Positions 33,078 to 41,430 of a stretch of 64,000 nt of DNA are shown here, piece by piece (position 1 is the stretch's first letter; each line of letters opens with the position of its first letter). The DNA is from JAAYDS01 sp012729155 (GTDB lineage Bacteria > Chloroflexota > Anaerolineae > UBA1429). The position numbers were made by a program, and so were the translations under genes. The notes beneath the pieces were generated by a model, which saw only the letters and a program-made list of their open reading frames with translations, had not been told where the DNA came from and did not search any database. The stretch spans positions 1 through 64,000 of the forward strand of contig DAIPBO010000007.1 in assembly GCA_036774405.1 (NCBI GenBank). Reading direction: 5' to 3'.

Positions 33078-33248
33078 GCTGTACACTCCCTCGGCCCCAG
33101 GAGGAGCCAACTCTGCGCAGACATCAATATGACGTCGCATCGCCAGGCCCCCCCGGCCCTAGCGACGCAGCAGGAACGCGCCCCGCATGCGCTAACTGAC
33201 GCGGCCAGGGTGCCTCGGCGCCCCCTCAACACCGCTACTAACAAACAC

Positions 33249-33277
33249 AGTATACTCGTAAAAAGCGCCAGGGTCAA
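33249..33277 (-). promoter_or_regulatory. Promoter of the HTH gene
   Basis: On the minus strand TTGACC (33277-33272), 17-base spacer, TATACT (33254-33249). Confidence 0.65.
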
Positions 33278-33365
33278 ACAGAACTGGACAGCAGAGCAGA
33301 CTAGGGCAAGAGGACAGACTACTGCCCAGGCCAAAGCAGCAGGTTGCGCTCTTGCGGCAACCCTG

Positions 33366-33386
33366 CCATACTGCTGTGCAGTATGG
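33366..33386. promoter_or_regulatory. 9-base inverted repeat, candidate operator
   Basis: ccatactgc, tgt, gcagtatgg: a perfect 9-base dyad with a 3-base centre. It overlaps the possible -10 of the cyclophilin promoter and ends 29 bases before the ATG. It has no T run, so an operator or leader hairpin is likelier than a terminator. Confidence 0.4.
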
Positions 33387-33414
33387 GCGCTCCAGAGGCG
33401 CACAGAGGTAGGCC

Positions 33415-34149
33415 ATGGTCAAGAAGCGGGCACGAATCGAACGGCGCAGGCAGATTCACAAGGCGCGCGCCAAACAGCGCAGCCGCACCTCTGGCGTCAG
33501 ACAGGTGCGCGAACAGCCCAAAGCGACTGATCGAGGACATCGCGACATCTGGATCGCCATCGGCGTCATCGCTGCTGTGGCAGTGGCGTTGGTGGCGCTT
33601 TATCTGACGGGGGTCATAGGCCCCGAGCGAGCCAAGTCCGGCGACAAGACGTGGAAGCAGCCGCCCGCCATGCAGATTGACACAGGCCGCGATTATGAGG
33701 CGACTTTGCTGACCGAGAAGGGGCTGATCCGCATAGAGCTGTTCGACGATCTGGTGCCCAACACGGTCAACAACTTTGTGTTCTTGGCTCGTCAGGGCTA
33801 TTACGACGGCGTTACCTTTCATCGGGTCATCCCAGGATTCATGGCCCAGACGGGCGACCCCACTGGCACGGGCACTGGGGGCCCGGGCTACACCTTTGCC
33901 GACGAGATTGTGCCCTCGTTACGGCACGATAGCCCAGGCATCGTGTCGATGGCCAACTCGGGGCCCAACACCAATGGCAGCCAGTTCTTTATCACCTACA
34001 GCGCCACGCCCCACCTCGACGGCGCGCACTCTGTGTTTGGAAGAGTGCTTGAGGGCATGCAAGTTCTCGAATCTCTGTCGGAGCGCGATCCTGACAGTGC
34101 CACGGCGCCTGGCGACCGCATTATCACGGTGAGCATCGTTGAGCGCTAA
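33415..34149 (+). CDS. Membrane-anchored cyclophilin-type peptidyl-prolyl isomerase
   Basis: 244 residues. The first 45 residues are very basic (Lys/Arg-rich, with IERRRQIHKARAKQR). A single membrane helix follows (about 46-66, IWIAIGVIAAVAVALVALYL), and the cyclophilin domain lies outside the membrane. The domain has VPNTVNNFVFLARQGYYDG, the catalytic VTFHRVIPGFMAQTGDPTGTG, SMANSGPNTNGSQFFITY and HLDGAHSVFGRV. It assists folding of exported proteins. The positively charged head is long for a membrane anchor and might bind nucleic acid or ribosomes. Co-transcribed with the VTT gene, which overlaps its end. Confidence 0.93.
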   Translation: MVKKRARIERRRQIHKARAKQRSRTSGVRQVREQPKATDRGHRDIWIAIGVIAAVAVALVALYLTGVIGPERAKSGDKTWKQPPAMQIDTGRDYEATLLTEKGLIRIELFDDLVPNTVNNFVFLARQGYYDGVTFHRVIPGFMAQTGDPTGTGTGGPGYTFADEIVPSLRHDSPGIVSMANSGPNTNGSQFFITYSATPHLDGAHSVFGRVLEGMQVLESLSERDPDSATAPGDRIITVSIVER

Positions 34150-34720
34150 CGAGGTCGGCAGCGAGCGGTTCTGGCCCAGAGCAGTGGCCTTTATGCGGCG
34201 CTATCGCTCGAACATCATCGCTGCACTTGTCTCATTGGCCATTACCGCGCTGGTCGTTGTCTCTGCAACCGATCTGCGTCGGTTGGCGGGTCTGGGCTAC
34301 CTGGGTGTCTTTGCCATCAGCATCATCAGCAATGCGACAGTTGTGTTCCCTGTGCCGGGGATCGCTGTGGTGTTCGCTAGTGGCGGCGTGCTCAACCCTC
34401 TGCTTGTCGCGCTCATCGCGGGCATCGGCGAGCCAATCGGCGAGCTATCAGGCTACCTGGCCGGCTACGCCGGCAGCGCCGTCGTCGAAGACCGCCAGCG
34501 CTTTGAGCGGCTACGTGCCTTTATGGAACGACGGGGCTTTTTGACTCTGCTCGTGCTCGCATCGATCCCTAATCCGCTATTTGATCTGGCCGGCATCACT
34601 GCGGGGATGCTGCGGGTGCCCATATGGCGGTTTCTGCTGGCCTGCTGGATCGGCAAGACGATCAAATCGCTCGCCATCGCGTACCTGGGCATGCTCTCTC
34701 TTGGCAGGCTGATCGGATAA
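34139..34720 (+). CDS. VTT-domain (DedA/YqaA-like) membrane protein
   Basis: 193 residues if the TTG at 34139 is used, which overlaps the cyclophilin stop by 11 bases; the ATG at 34193 would remove 18 residues. About five membrane segments. The VTT/SNARE-associated signature is present: GYLGVFAISIISNATVVFPVPG, then GEPIGELSGYLAGYAGSA and a late PNPLFDLAGITAGML. Family members act as lipid scramblases or transporters of undecaprenyl phosphate-type lipids. Which lipid is moved here is unknown. Confidence 0.8.
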   Translation: MSANEVGSERFWPRAVAFMRRYRSNIIAALVSLAITALVVVSATDLRRLAGLGYLGVFAISIISNATVVFPVPGIAVVFASGGVLNPLLVALIAGIGEPIGELSGYLAGYAGSAVVEDRQRFERLRAFMERRGFLTLLVLASIPNPLFDLAGITAGMLRVPIWRFLLACWIGKTIKSLAIAYLGMLSLGRLIG

Positions 34721-34774
34721 GTACGCTCGTCAGCCCGGATGGTATGCGGCCTGACCGACGACAGGCGAGGCTCA

Positions 34775-35503
34775 CTAGGCGTCCAGCTCAACATAGATGC
34801 GCTTGTTGATACGGCCCTTGCTCTGATACCTGGGGATGCGCATGTGCCCCACCTCACGGGTATTGGCAACGTGTGTGCCCCCATCGGCCTGCAAATCGAG
34901 CCCGACAATCTCGACCGTGCGCACCTCGGTGACGTGGGCAGGCAGCAGGTTAATCTTGGTGCGGATCAGGTCTGGGATCGCCATGGCCTGTTCGCGCGGA
35001 TGCATGGCCACGCGCACCTCACGGCAGGCCTCCACCTCAAGGTTGACACGCTCTTCGATCATGCGCACCAGCTCGCCCGACAGCGCCTCGAACTCGAAAT
35101 CCATACGTGCGTGCAACGGCTCCATGTTGCCACCCGTCACCATTGCACCAAAGTCACGCCAGACCACCCCACAGAGGATGTGCATGGCAGTATGCGTGCG
35201 CATACAGGCATACCGGTGCTCCCAGTCGAGCTCACCGAGAACCGTGCCCCCGACTGGAGGGAGAGCACCCTGAATAAGATGCCATAGCTGCCCCTGCTCG
35301 CGTTCGAGGCCCACTACAGGGCAGCGGTCGCCGACGAGCGTTAGCCAACCCCGATCAGCGGGCTGGCCGCCACCGCCGGGATAGAAGGCCGTACGGTCGA
35401 GCACCACGCTCGCCGGCTGCTGTCGACTGGCAAGCACCTTGCCTTCGAATTCGCGCAGCGCGGCATCTGTCTGGTAAAGCAGCTCTGTCATATCGCCTGT
35501 CAT
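34775..35503 (-). CDS. alaX: Alanyl-tRNA editing protein (AlaX)
   Basis: 242 residues. The ATG at 35503 overlaps the upstream stop as ATGA. Domain order is that of AlaX-M: an N-terminal glycine-motif beta-barrel with TAFYPGGGGQPADRG, then the zinc-dependent editing domain with RTHTAMHILCGV (His-x3-His), the GGNMEP region and the late DGGTHVANTREVG. The usual Cys of the CxGTH motif is Asp-Gly here (ADGGTH), so one zinc ligand differs. The enzyme removes Ser or Gly wrongly attached to tRNA-Ala. Translationally coupled to a DUF3343 gene. Confidence 0.9.
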   Translation of the reverse strand: MTGDMTELLYQTDAALREFEGKVLASRQQPASVVLDRTAFYPGGGGQPADRGWLTLVGDRCPVVGLEREQGQLWHLIQGALPPVGGTVLGELDWEHRYACMRTHTAMHILCGVVWRDFGAMVTGGNMEPLHARMDFEFEALSGELVRMIEERVNLEVEACREVRVAMHPREQAMAIPDLIRTKINLLPAHVTEVRTVEIVGLDLQADGGTHVANTREVGHMRIPRYQSKGRINKRIYVELDA

Positions 35504-35724
35504 TCCATATCATGCACGCCAGCGATCTCGACGCGCTCCCTGGCCAGCACGGTCAGCGCCTGCTCGCGGTCTTGGGCCGCGATGCGAATGGCCAGGCCAC
35601 AGTCACTCGAGAGGTTGCGAGGCACGGGGATCAGCTTGACGCCCAGCCCTGCACGGTTTAGCACAGCCTCGCCACGCATGGCGGCCGCCGTCGTGTGGAC
35701 TAGAATCACCCTGTACCTTGGCAT
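35500..35724 (-). CDS. DUF3343-family putative Se/S carrier-like protein
   Basis: 74 residues from the ATG at 35724, after GAGGGGGG. It matches the small DUF3343 family, annotated as putative Se/S carrier: HTTAAAMRGEAVLNRAGLGVKL near residue 10, then IPVPRNLSSDCGLAIRI with the single conserved Cys near residue 42. In other genomes this family stands with selenium or sulfur genes. Here it is coupled to alaX (ATGA overlap) and no sel genes are in the window. Its role is unproven. Confidence 0.75.
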   Translation of the reverse strand: MPRYRVILVHTTAAAMRGEAVLNRAGLGVKLIPVPRNLSSDCGLAIRIAAQDREQALTVLARERVEIAGVHDME

Positions 35725-35754
35725 CGAGCCCCCCTCACAAGCTGGCATGAGGCC

Positions 35755-35783
35755 AGACTAGGCAGCACACGCCCCCATGTCAA
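35755..35783 (-). promoter_or_regulatory. Promoter of the DUF3343-alaX pair
   Basis: On the minus strand perfect TTGACA (35783-35778), 17-base spacer, weak TAGTCT (35760-35755). Confidence 0.45.
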
Positions 35784-35814
35784 ACGGCGGCCACGCCTGC
35801 TGCCATCGCCGCTG

Positions 35815-35843
35815 TTGGACAGGCCCTTCCTTGTCGGTATACT
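35815..35843 (+). promoter_or_regulatory. Promoter of the phosphofructokinase gene
   Basis: TTGGAC (35815-35820), 17-base spacer, TATACT (35838-35843). Confidence 0.65.
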
Positions 35844-35879
35844 CTGAGGTTTGATCGCATCAAGGCATCGGAGGAAGGC

Positions 35880-37082
35880 ATGGCAATCCAAGGCAATCTG
35901 GTCGTTGGCCAATCGGGCGGCCCTACCACCGTCATCAATAGCAGCCTGGTTGGTGTCGTGCGCCAGGCTCTGACACAACCTGAGATCGAAGGCATCTATG
36001 GCATGCTGCACGGCATCCGTGGATTGCTCGACGGCGAGTTTACCGACCTGCGCCAAGAGAGCGAGACCACGCTAGAGCTGCTGATGCAGACACCGGCTTC
36101 GGCGCTGGGCACGGTGCGTTACAAAGTCAAGCCGTCGGACTATGACAGCATCGTGGCCGTGTTTGAGCGTTACAATGTGCGTTACTTTTTCTACATCGGC
36201 GGCAATGACTCGATGGACACCGTCTACCAGGTGAGCGAAGCCGCCAAGGCACGCGGCTATGATCTGCGGGCCGTGGGCGTGCCCAAGACCATCGATAACG
36301 ACCTGGCCCTGACCGATCATTGCCCTGGTTTTGGATCGGCGGCGCGGTTCGTGGCTTCGGCTATCCGTAACACGGGCTATGACACCAAGGCCATGGGCGA
36401 TAGCGGGCCGCTCAAGCTCATGGAGGTGATGGGGCGCAACGCGGGTTGGTTGACGGCCGCAGCTGCGCTGGCACGCCAGGAGGAGGGCGACCCCCCTCAC
36501 CTGATCTATGTGCCTGAATGTCCCGTCTCCGATGAGCAGATCGCGAACGACGTCAAGTCCATGTACGATCGCTATGGCTATTGCGTTGTTGCGGTGAGCG
36601 AGGGTGCGCGACGTGCAGACGGCACCGCCTTTGCCGCCAGCACTGGCGTCAAAGACGCTTTTGGCCACGAGGTCAAGGCAGGCGTCGTCGAGACCATCGC
36701 GCAGATCATCGAGGAGCGCACGGGCATGCGCGCCCGCTTTGACAAACCAGCCTATCTGCAGCGATCGTTCGCCGAATTGCAGTCGCCGGTCGACCGCGAC
36801 GAGGCCTATCGGGCTGGTGTAGAGGCAGTCCGTGCCGCCATTGCGGGTCAATCGGGCGTTATGATCACTCTGGTACGCGAAGAGGGCCCCGAATACCGCT
36901 GCCGTACTGAGATCGGCTCGTTGGCCAACATCGCCAATGCTGAGCGCATGCTCCCTCGTGAGTATATGAACAAAGCCGGTAACGACGTTACGCAGGCCTT
37001 TATCGACTATGCGCGCCCTCTCATCGGCGGGCCTCTGCTGCCCTATGCACGGCTGGCCAACCACCCGGTGCCCAAACGCTAG
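35880..37082 (+). CDS. pfp: PPi-dependent 6-phosphofructokinase
   Basis: 400 residues. ATG at 35880 with GGAGGAA upstream. Phosphofructokinase fold: VVGQSGGPTTVINSSL, YFFYIGGNDSMDT, VGVPKTIDNDL, GFGSAARF, and EVMGRNAGWLTAAAAL. Two residues mark PPi rather than ATP use: the Asp110 position in GGNDS (Gly in ATP enzymes) and the Lys in PKTIDND. The reaction is fructose 6-phosphate plus PPi to fructose 1,6-bisphosphate, reversible, so it serves both glycolysis and gluconeogenesis. Length is typical of short bacterial PPi-PFKs. Confidence 0.92.
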   Translation: MAIQGNLVVGQSGGPTTVINSSLVGVVRQALTQPEIEGIYGMLHGIRGLLDGEFTDLRQESETTLELLMQTPASALGTVRYKVKPSDYDSIVAVFERYNVRYFFYIGGNDSMDTVYQVSEAAKARGYDLRAVGVPKTIDNDLALTDHCPGFGSAARFVASAIRNTGYDTKAMGDSGPLKLMEVMGRNAGWLTAAAALARQEEGDPPHLIYVPECPVSDEQIANDVKSMYDRYGYCVVAVSEGARRADGTAFAASTGVKDAFGHEVKAGVVETIAQIIEERTGMRARFDKPAYLQRSFAELQSPVDRDEAYRAGVEAVRAAIAGQSGVMITLVREEGPEYRCRTEIGSLANIANAERMLPREYMNKAGNDVTQAFIDYARPLIGGPLLPYARLANHPVPKR

Positions 37083-37101
37083 TCAAGCTCAAGGCTGCTC
37101 A

Positions 37102-37125
37102 AGGGGCCTCTGCGCAGAGGCCCCT
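37102..37125. terminator. Perfect palindrome after the phosphofructokinase gene
   Basis: aggggcctctgc with gcagaggcccct (37102-37125) folds into a strong hairpin with a small loop. No T run follows, so termination is plausible but not certain. Confidence 0.45.
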
Positions 37126-37140
37126 CGCAAGATATAGCGT

Positions 37141-37170
37141 TTGACATCGGTTAGCGCCTCCGTCTACCAT
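37141..37170 (+). promoter_or_regulatory. Promoter of the DegT gene
   Basis: Perfect TTGACA (37141-37146), 18-base spacer, weak TACCAT (37165-37170). Confidence 0.5.
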
Positions 37171-37201
37171 CGTGGTCGATGCACCCCAACAGGAGGCGAC
37201 C

Positions 37202-38416
37202 ATGTCAGCTCGACTGGCGATCGACGGGGGCGAGCCGTTGCGCCAGAGGCCCTTTCCGCACTGGCCCCAGTGGTCCGAGCAGGAACGCAAAGCGCTGCTC
37301 ACCACCCTCGCCTCGGGTGAATGGTGGTCGATGGGTGGCGAGCAGGTAGACGCTTTTACCCGCGAGTTTGCCGCAGCCCACGAGGCGGCTCATGGCGTTT
37401 GCTGCACAAACGGCAGTGCCGCTCTAGAGATCTGCCTGCGAGCCATCGGGCTGGATTGGGGCGACGAGGTCATCACCTCCTCGTACTCGTTCGTGGCCAC
37501 TGCCAATGCTGCTTTGCTGGTGGGTGCCATCCCGCGCTTTGCCGATGTGCTGCCCGACACCTGGAATCTGGACCCCTGCCAAGTCGAGGCACTCATCACC
37601 CCGCGCACAAAGGCCATCATTGCTGTGCACATCGGCGGCGAGCCGGCAGACATGGACGCTCTCGCGCAGATCGCGCAAGAGCACGACCTGCCACTAATCG
37701 AAGATGCCGCTCAGGCACACGGTGCCGCCTGGCGTGGGCGCCATGTGGGCGCTATCGGAGACATGGGCACCTTTAGCTTTCAGAACTCAAAGAACATCAC
37801 TGCTGGCGAGGGGGGCATCATCCTCACTAACAGCGCTGACTGGCATGAGCGCTGCTGGTCTGTGGTCAACGTGGGGCGCCGCCCCGACGGTGGCTGGTAC
37901 GAGCATGTGGGGCTGGCCAGCAACTATCGCCTCACCGAGTGGCAGGCTGCAGTGCTGCGTGCGCAGTTGCCCAGGCTCGTTGAGCAGAATGCCTGCCGCC
38001 AGCGTCACGCCCGGCAGCTGGCTGACGGGCTGGCGCAGTTGGGCGGGCTGGTCGCCTTGCCGGGAGATCCGCGCGTCAGCGCCAATGCCTATCATCTGCT
38101 CAAAATGCGCTATGACCCCGAATCGTTTGGCGGGCGTTCGGCCGCCGAGTTCGTTGCGGCAGCGCGCGCCGAGGGAGTGCCCTTTACCCGAGGCTACCCT
38201 GCTCCGTTTGGACGCGAGCCAATGATTCGTCGTGAGATCGCGCGCATCTGCCAGCGCCTCAACCTGCCGCTACCGGACGATGGCGACTGGCCCCATTGTC
38301 AACAGGCGTGCGATAATGGTCTGTGGCTGCTACACAGCGTGCTGCTCGCTAGCGCGGCCGACATGCAGGATATCCTTGCCGTCGTCGACAAGATCAAGCA
38401 AGCCTGGAGCAACTGA
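37202..38416 (+). CDS. DegT/DnrJ/EryC1-family PLP aminotransferase
   Basis: 404 residues. ATG at 37202 after AGGAGG. Fold type I sugar aminotransferase layout: TNGSAALEICLRAIGLDWGDEVI, then SYSFVATANAAL and IIAVHIGGEPADMDAL. The PLP-binding Asp is in IEDAAQAHGA, and the Schiff-base Lys197 in FSFQNSKNITAGEGGI. LASNYRLTEWQAAV follows. It transfers an amino group to a keto sugar, or acts in a related inositol or sugar route; the substrate is not evident. Likely co-transcribed with the esterase gene that follows 11 bases later. Confidence 0.92.
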   Translation: MSARLAIDGGEPLRQRPFPHWPQWSEQERKALLTTLASGEWWSMGGEQVDAFTREFAAAHEAAHGVCCTNGSAALEICLRAIGLDWGDEVITSSYSFVATANAALLVGAIPRFADVLPDTWNLDPCQVEALITPRTKAIIAVHIGGEPADMDALAQIAQEHDLPLIEDAAQAHGAAWRGRHVGAIGDMGTFSFQNSKNITAGEGGIILTNSADWHERCWSVVNVGRRPDGGWYEHVGLASNYRLTEWQAAVLRAQLPRLVEQNACRQRHARQLADGLAQLGGLVALPGDPRVSANAYHLLKMRYDPESFGGRSAAEFVAAARAEGVPFTRGYPAPFGREPMIRREIARICQRLNLPLPDDGDWPHCQQACDNGLWLLHSVLLASAADMQDILAVVDKIKQAWSN

Positions 38417-38427
38417 GAGGTACACCC

Positions 38428-39093
38428 ATGTCGCAGACAGCCTGTCGCTTGACCAAGCCGATCACCCGTACCGTGACGCTGGACTATTGGCTGCATCTGC
38501 CTGATGGCTATGATCAGGGCGGCGAGTGGCCCTTGATCCTGTTCTTGCACGGCGCGGGCGAGCGCGGCAACGATCTCGAGTCTTTGAAGAGGAACCCTCT
38601 GCCCGCCATGCTTGACGATCCTGGAATCAGCATGCCCTTTATTGTGGTCTCACCCCAGTGCCCTCCGAACGGCTGGTGGTCGACGATGACCGAGGAGCTG
38701 CTGGTGCTGCTCGACGATGTGGAATCGCGCTATCGCGTCGATCGGGAGAGCGTCTATGTCACTGGCTTGAGCATGGGTGGCTTTGGCACGTGGGCGCTGG
38801 CAATCGCACATCCCGAGAGGTTCGCGGCGATCGCGCCTATCTGCGGCGGTTATCATGGGCCCGCGTGGTTTGTGAACGCACTGCGCGAGGTGCCCGTGTG
38901 GGCCTTTCACGGCGCTCGTGATCCTGTAGTACCGCTAGAAATGACCGAGCATCTGGTTAACCTGCTACGCGAGGCGGGGGGCAAAGTGCGGCTTACTGTC
39001 TATCCAGAACTGGAACACGATTCGTGGACGGTGACCTACCACAACCCGGAACTGTATACATGGCTCTTGAGCCACCGCAACTCGCGTCGTTGA
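38428..39093 (+). CDS. Alpha/beta hydrolase (dienelactone hydrolase/esterase-like)
   Basis: 221 residues without a signal peptide. Oxyanion segment ILFLHGAGERGNDL, then FIVVSPQCPPNGWW. The nucleophile is in YVTGLSMGGFGTWAL, Asp in FHGARDPVVPL and His in YPELEHDSW, a complete Ser-Asp-His triad. The GAGERG and PQCP features are shared with the phospholipase/carboxylesterase and feruloyl-esterase-like group that often accompanies carbohydrate genes. Substrate unknown. Ends 13 bases before the convergent zinc-ribbon gene. Confidence 0.85.
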   Translation: MSQTACRLTKPITRTVTLDYWLHLPDGYDQGGEWPLILFLHGAGERGNDLESLKRNPLPAMLDDPGISMPFIVVSPQCPPNGWWSTMTEELLVLLDDVESRYRVDRESVYVTGLSMGGFGTWALAIAHPERFAAIAPICGGYHGPAWFVNALREVPVWAFHGARDPVVPLEMTEHLVNLLREAGGKVRLTVYPELEHDSWTVTYHNPELYTWLLSHRNSRR

Positions 39094-39105
39094 GCGTGCG
39101 ACTCG

Positions 39106-39642
39106 CTAGTCGACCGCTTCATGGCCGCAGCGCGGACAGAACCTGGCCCCAGAGCGCAACGGAGCTCCGCAGTGAGCACAAAAGGTGGACGGGATCGCCG
39201 GCTTGACGGCCTGTCCACAATGCGGACAAAAGGCTACATCTTGCGTGTGAGGGTGACCACAGTGCGGGCAGACTGCCAGCCCAGCTTGAGTCAGGCGCTG
39301 TGCCTGAGCCTCGGCCTCGATCTTTTGCAGCTCGCGCTTTTGCTCTTGTAACAGCGTCTCCAGGTCGATGATCCGCTCGCACAGCGGCGCGAGTTCGGGC
39401 GAGTTGAGTGCGCTCGCGCGCTGTAGCGCCACCGCCTGCACGCCCACGTCTGTGAGCATCTCACCGATCTGTCGCTCGATGCGCTGGAGCTCATCCTGCA
39501 GACGACGGACGGCACGCCTCCGGTCAGCTTCGGCCATGCGTCGACGCAGACTCTCGATAGTACCTCGCACACCACCCTCGCTGTTCAGCGAGGTGACCAG
39601 CGCCTCAGCTTTGTCTTTGAACGACGATAAGAGATCCGCCAT
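39106..39642 (-). CDS. Coiled-coil protein with two double zinc ribbons
   Basis: 178 residues. Residues 1-120 are helical and charged, with heptad-like runs (ESLRRRMAEADRRRAVRRLQ and LLQEQKRELQKIEAEAQAQR), so a coiled coil is likely. Residues 122-178 hold four Cys pairs, CPHCG, CPHCG, CAHCG and CPRCG, which make two zinc ribbons of the DZR type. No enzyme domain is present. It may be a scaffold or nucleic-acid-binding protein; function unknown. Confidence 0.75.
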   Translation of the reverse strand: MADLLSSFKDKAEALVTSLNSEGGVRGTIESLRRRMAEADRRRAVRRLQDELQRIERQIGEMLTDVGVQAVALQRASALNSPELAPLCERIIDLETLLQEQKRELQKIEAEAQAQRLTQAGLAVCPHCGHPHTQDVAFCPHCGQAVKPAIPSTFCAHCGAPLRSGARFCPRCGHEAVD

Positions 39643-39715
39643 CTTGCCCTGCTCCCTCCCGCTGACCTAGCACTCTCCATACGTCGTCAGCAGGCTCAGG
39701 TAGCGCAGGACTGGC

Positions 39716-40552
39716 TCAGGAGGGCCAGGCCTGCTTGCCGCCATCTACGCGCAGAACCTGGCCGGTGATGTACGACGCGCCACTGGATGCCAGAAAAGCC
39801 ACGGTATCTGCCACCTCGCGGGGCCAGCCATAGCGCTCCAGAGTGCCATCGTCAACCATCATCCGTTCCTCGATCTCTCGGCTGTGCAGAAAACGCGGCG
39901 TCACCGTATCGCCAGGGGCCACCACATTGACGCGCACATTAAAGGGGCGCAACTGCACGGCCAGGCAGCGCGAGTACTCGTGCACAGCCGCCTTGGCGGT
40001 AGCATAGATGGCCGAGCCTGGCAACCCTGTGAGCCCCGCAATACTGCCGATATTCACGATAGCACCGCGGCGGCGCGCCATCATGCCAGGGGCCACCGCA
40101 CGGCAACACAAGATGCAGGTCATCAGGTTACGGTCGAGAACGGTACGCAGGTCTTGGAGCGAGATATGCACCGCATCGTTGGCCTCAGGTTTGCCCGCCA
40201 TCGGGGCCGAGGTGCCCTGGGCACCCACATCGCCGCCGGCGCAATTCACCAGGATGTCTAGCGCACCGACACTGTGCTCGATAGCCTCGACCAGCCCAGC
40301 AACGGTGTCTTCATCGGTGAGGTCACCAGCCACCGCCAGCACGCGGCTACCATGCCGCTGTGAGATCTCGTCGGCCACCGCCTGCAGCGAGGCGGCCTCG
40401 CCAAAGGCAGTGCCTGACGAGGGTGATGTGCCGTGGACGACCACGGTGGCGCCCAGCGCTGCCAGATGATCGGCGATGACGCGACCGATGCCACGCGACG
40501 AACCCGTCACCCAGGCGATCTGCCCCTTAAAGCCAGGCTCACAATCCGTCAT
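39716..40552 (-). CDS. Short-chain dehydrogenase/reductase, FabG-like
   Basis: 278 residues from the ATG at 40552, which overlaps the previous stop as ATGA. NAD(P)-binding Rossmann site WVTGSSRGIGRVIADHL, then LVNCAGGDVG. The catalytic Ser is in VNIGSIAGLTG and the Tyr/Lys pair in IYATAKAAVHEYSR. A C-terminal GQVLRVDGGKQAWPS is typical. It oxidises or reduces an alcohol/ketone; classical FabG or a sugar/polyol dehydrogenase are both possible. Last gene of the EtfBA string. Confidence 0.92.
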   Translation of the reverse strand: MTDCEPGFKGQIAWVTGSSRGIGRVIADHLAALGATVVVHGTSPSSGTAFGEAASLQAVADEISQRHGSRVLAVAGDLTDEDTVAGLVEAIEHSVGALDILVNCAGGDVGAQGTSAPMAGKPEANDAVHISLQDLRTVLDRNLMTCILCCRAVAPGMMARRRGAIVNIGSIAGLTGLPGSAIYATAKAAVHEYSRCLAVQLRPFNVRVNVVAPGDTVTPRFLHSREIEERMMVDDGTLERYGWPREVADTVAFLASSGASYITGQVLRVDGGKQAWPS

Positions 40553-41430
40553 GGTTTCACTCCCAGTTCCACGCAGGTCTCCCGGGTCGCCAGATGTGGC
40601 CCCCGAACGCCTTCGATGTTCAGATCGGCCACCAGCTGGCCGGCCTGCGTCAGTCGCTCGATCAGCCGCTCCCACTCCCACGAGTCCCAGTCAAACAGGC
40701 GCTTGAGTGCCGACTCGGACTGCGCAACCGTGTTGTTGAGGTGCTTGAGGAGCAGCGTCGTCATCGCCTCATCGCTCGAGATCAGCCTCGCCTGCTCAGA
40801 GACCTGAGGGAACGCCCGCAGAAAGAGGTCATACACATAGGCATAGCCCCAGCGGTTGGCGTCTGAAATACCCGTCTTGGCGATCTTGATCTGCACCTGC
40901 AGCTCGGTGATGGCATTTTCAAAGCGTCGCGCATTCGCTCCGCCCCCCTGCAACCCCGCTTCCTGTCGCAGCCGACTGGTGGACATCGGGCCATGATCGA
41001 GAAGCGCCTGATAAATGTTGCGGGCCTCGATCGTGAGCAAGCCGTCCTCATATTGCTGTTGATAGTCGTCAAGATCGCCATAGTTGGGCGAAAGGGCATA
41101 AAAGTACGGCAGCAACTGCAGAGAGACGAGCATGGGCTTTTTGCGGAGCAGCTTGCCGTAGAACACCTCGCCACGCGAGGGCAGCGAATCCTTCCAACTC
41201 CAGGTGCGGCCCAGGTCGGCATCGTTGTGGTTGCGCGGCACAGGACGGTCTTGGCCACAGATGGCGCCCCACAGTGTCGGCATCTCTGCGCCGCGCTCAC
41301 CAAAGAGGTAAGCAAAGCCCACCTCATCGACGAATGCCAGGGCTGCGGCCTCGCTCGTCACCCGGCGTTGCGGCGTGCGGTGGTAGCGGTACGTACGCAA
41401 GGCACTGACCGCCTGTTGAGAGACGATCAT
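40549..41430 (-). CDS. Winged-helix protein, possibly AlkZ-related
   Basis: 293 residues. The ATG at 41430 overlaps the Nudix stop as ATGA. The middle has a winged-helix-like stretch (IYQALLDHGPMSTSRLRQEAG, then NARRFENAITELQVQIKIAKTG), and the C-terminus has a second one (LKRLFDWDSWEWERLIERL). This arrangement recalls the AlkZ/YcaQ DNA glycosylase superfamily, which is made of winged helices. The catalytic QxQ-type motif was not located. Identity uncertain; a DNA-binding or DNA-repair role beside a Nudix hydrolase is an inference. Confidence 0.6.
   Translation of the reverse strand: MIVSQQAVSALRTYRYHRTPQRRVTSEAAALAFVDEVGFAYLFGERGAEMPTLWGAICGQDRPVPRNHNDADLGRTWSWKDSLPSRGEVFYGKLLRKKPMLVSLQLLPYFYALSPNYGDLDDYQQQYEDGLLTIEARNIYQALLDHGPMSTSRLRQEAGLQGGGANARRFENAITELQVQIKIAKTGISDANRWGYAYVYDLFLRAFPQVSEQARLISSDEAMTTLLLKHLNNTVAQSESALKRLFDWDSWEWERLIERLTQAGQLVADLNIEGVRGPHLATRETCVELGVKP

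Larger units (their letters stand above)
33078..33414. other. Intergenic region between divergent HTH and cyclophilin genes
   Basis: 337 bases without a gene. It holds the minus-strand promoter at 33249-33277 with a leader of about 165 bases for the HTH gene. It also holds a possible plus promoter (TTGCGC 33344-33349, 17-base spacer, CATACT 33367-33372) and the inverted repeat 33366-33386. Confidence 0.5.
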
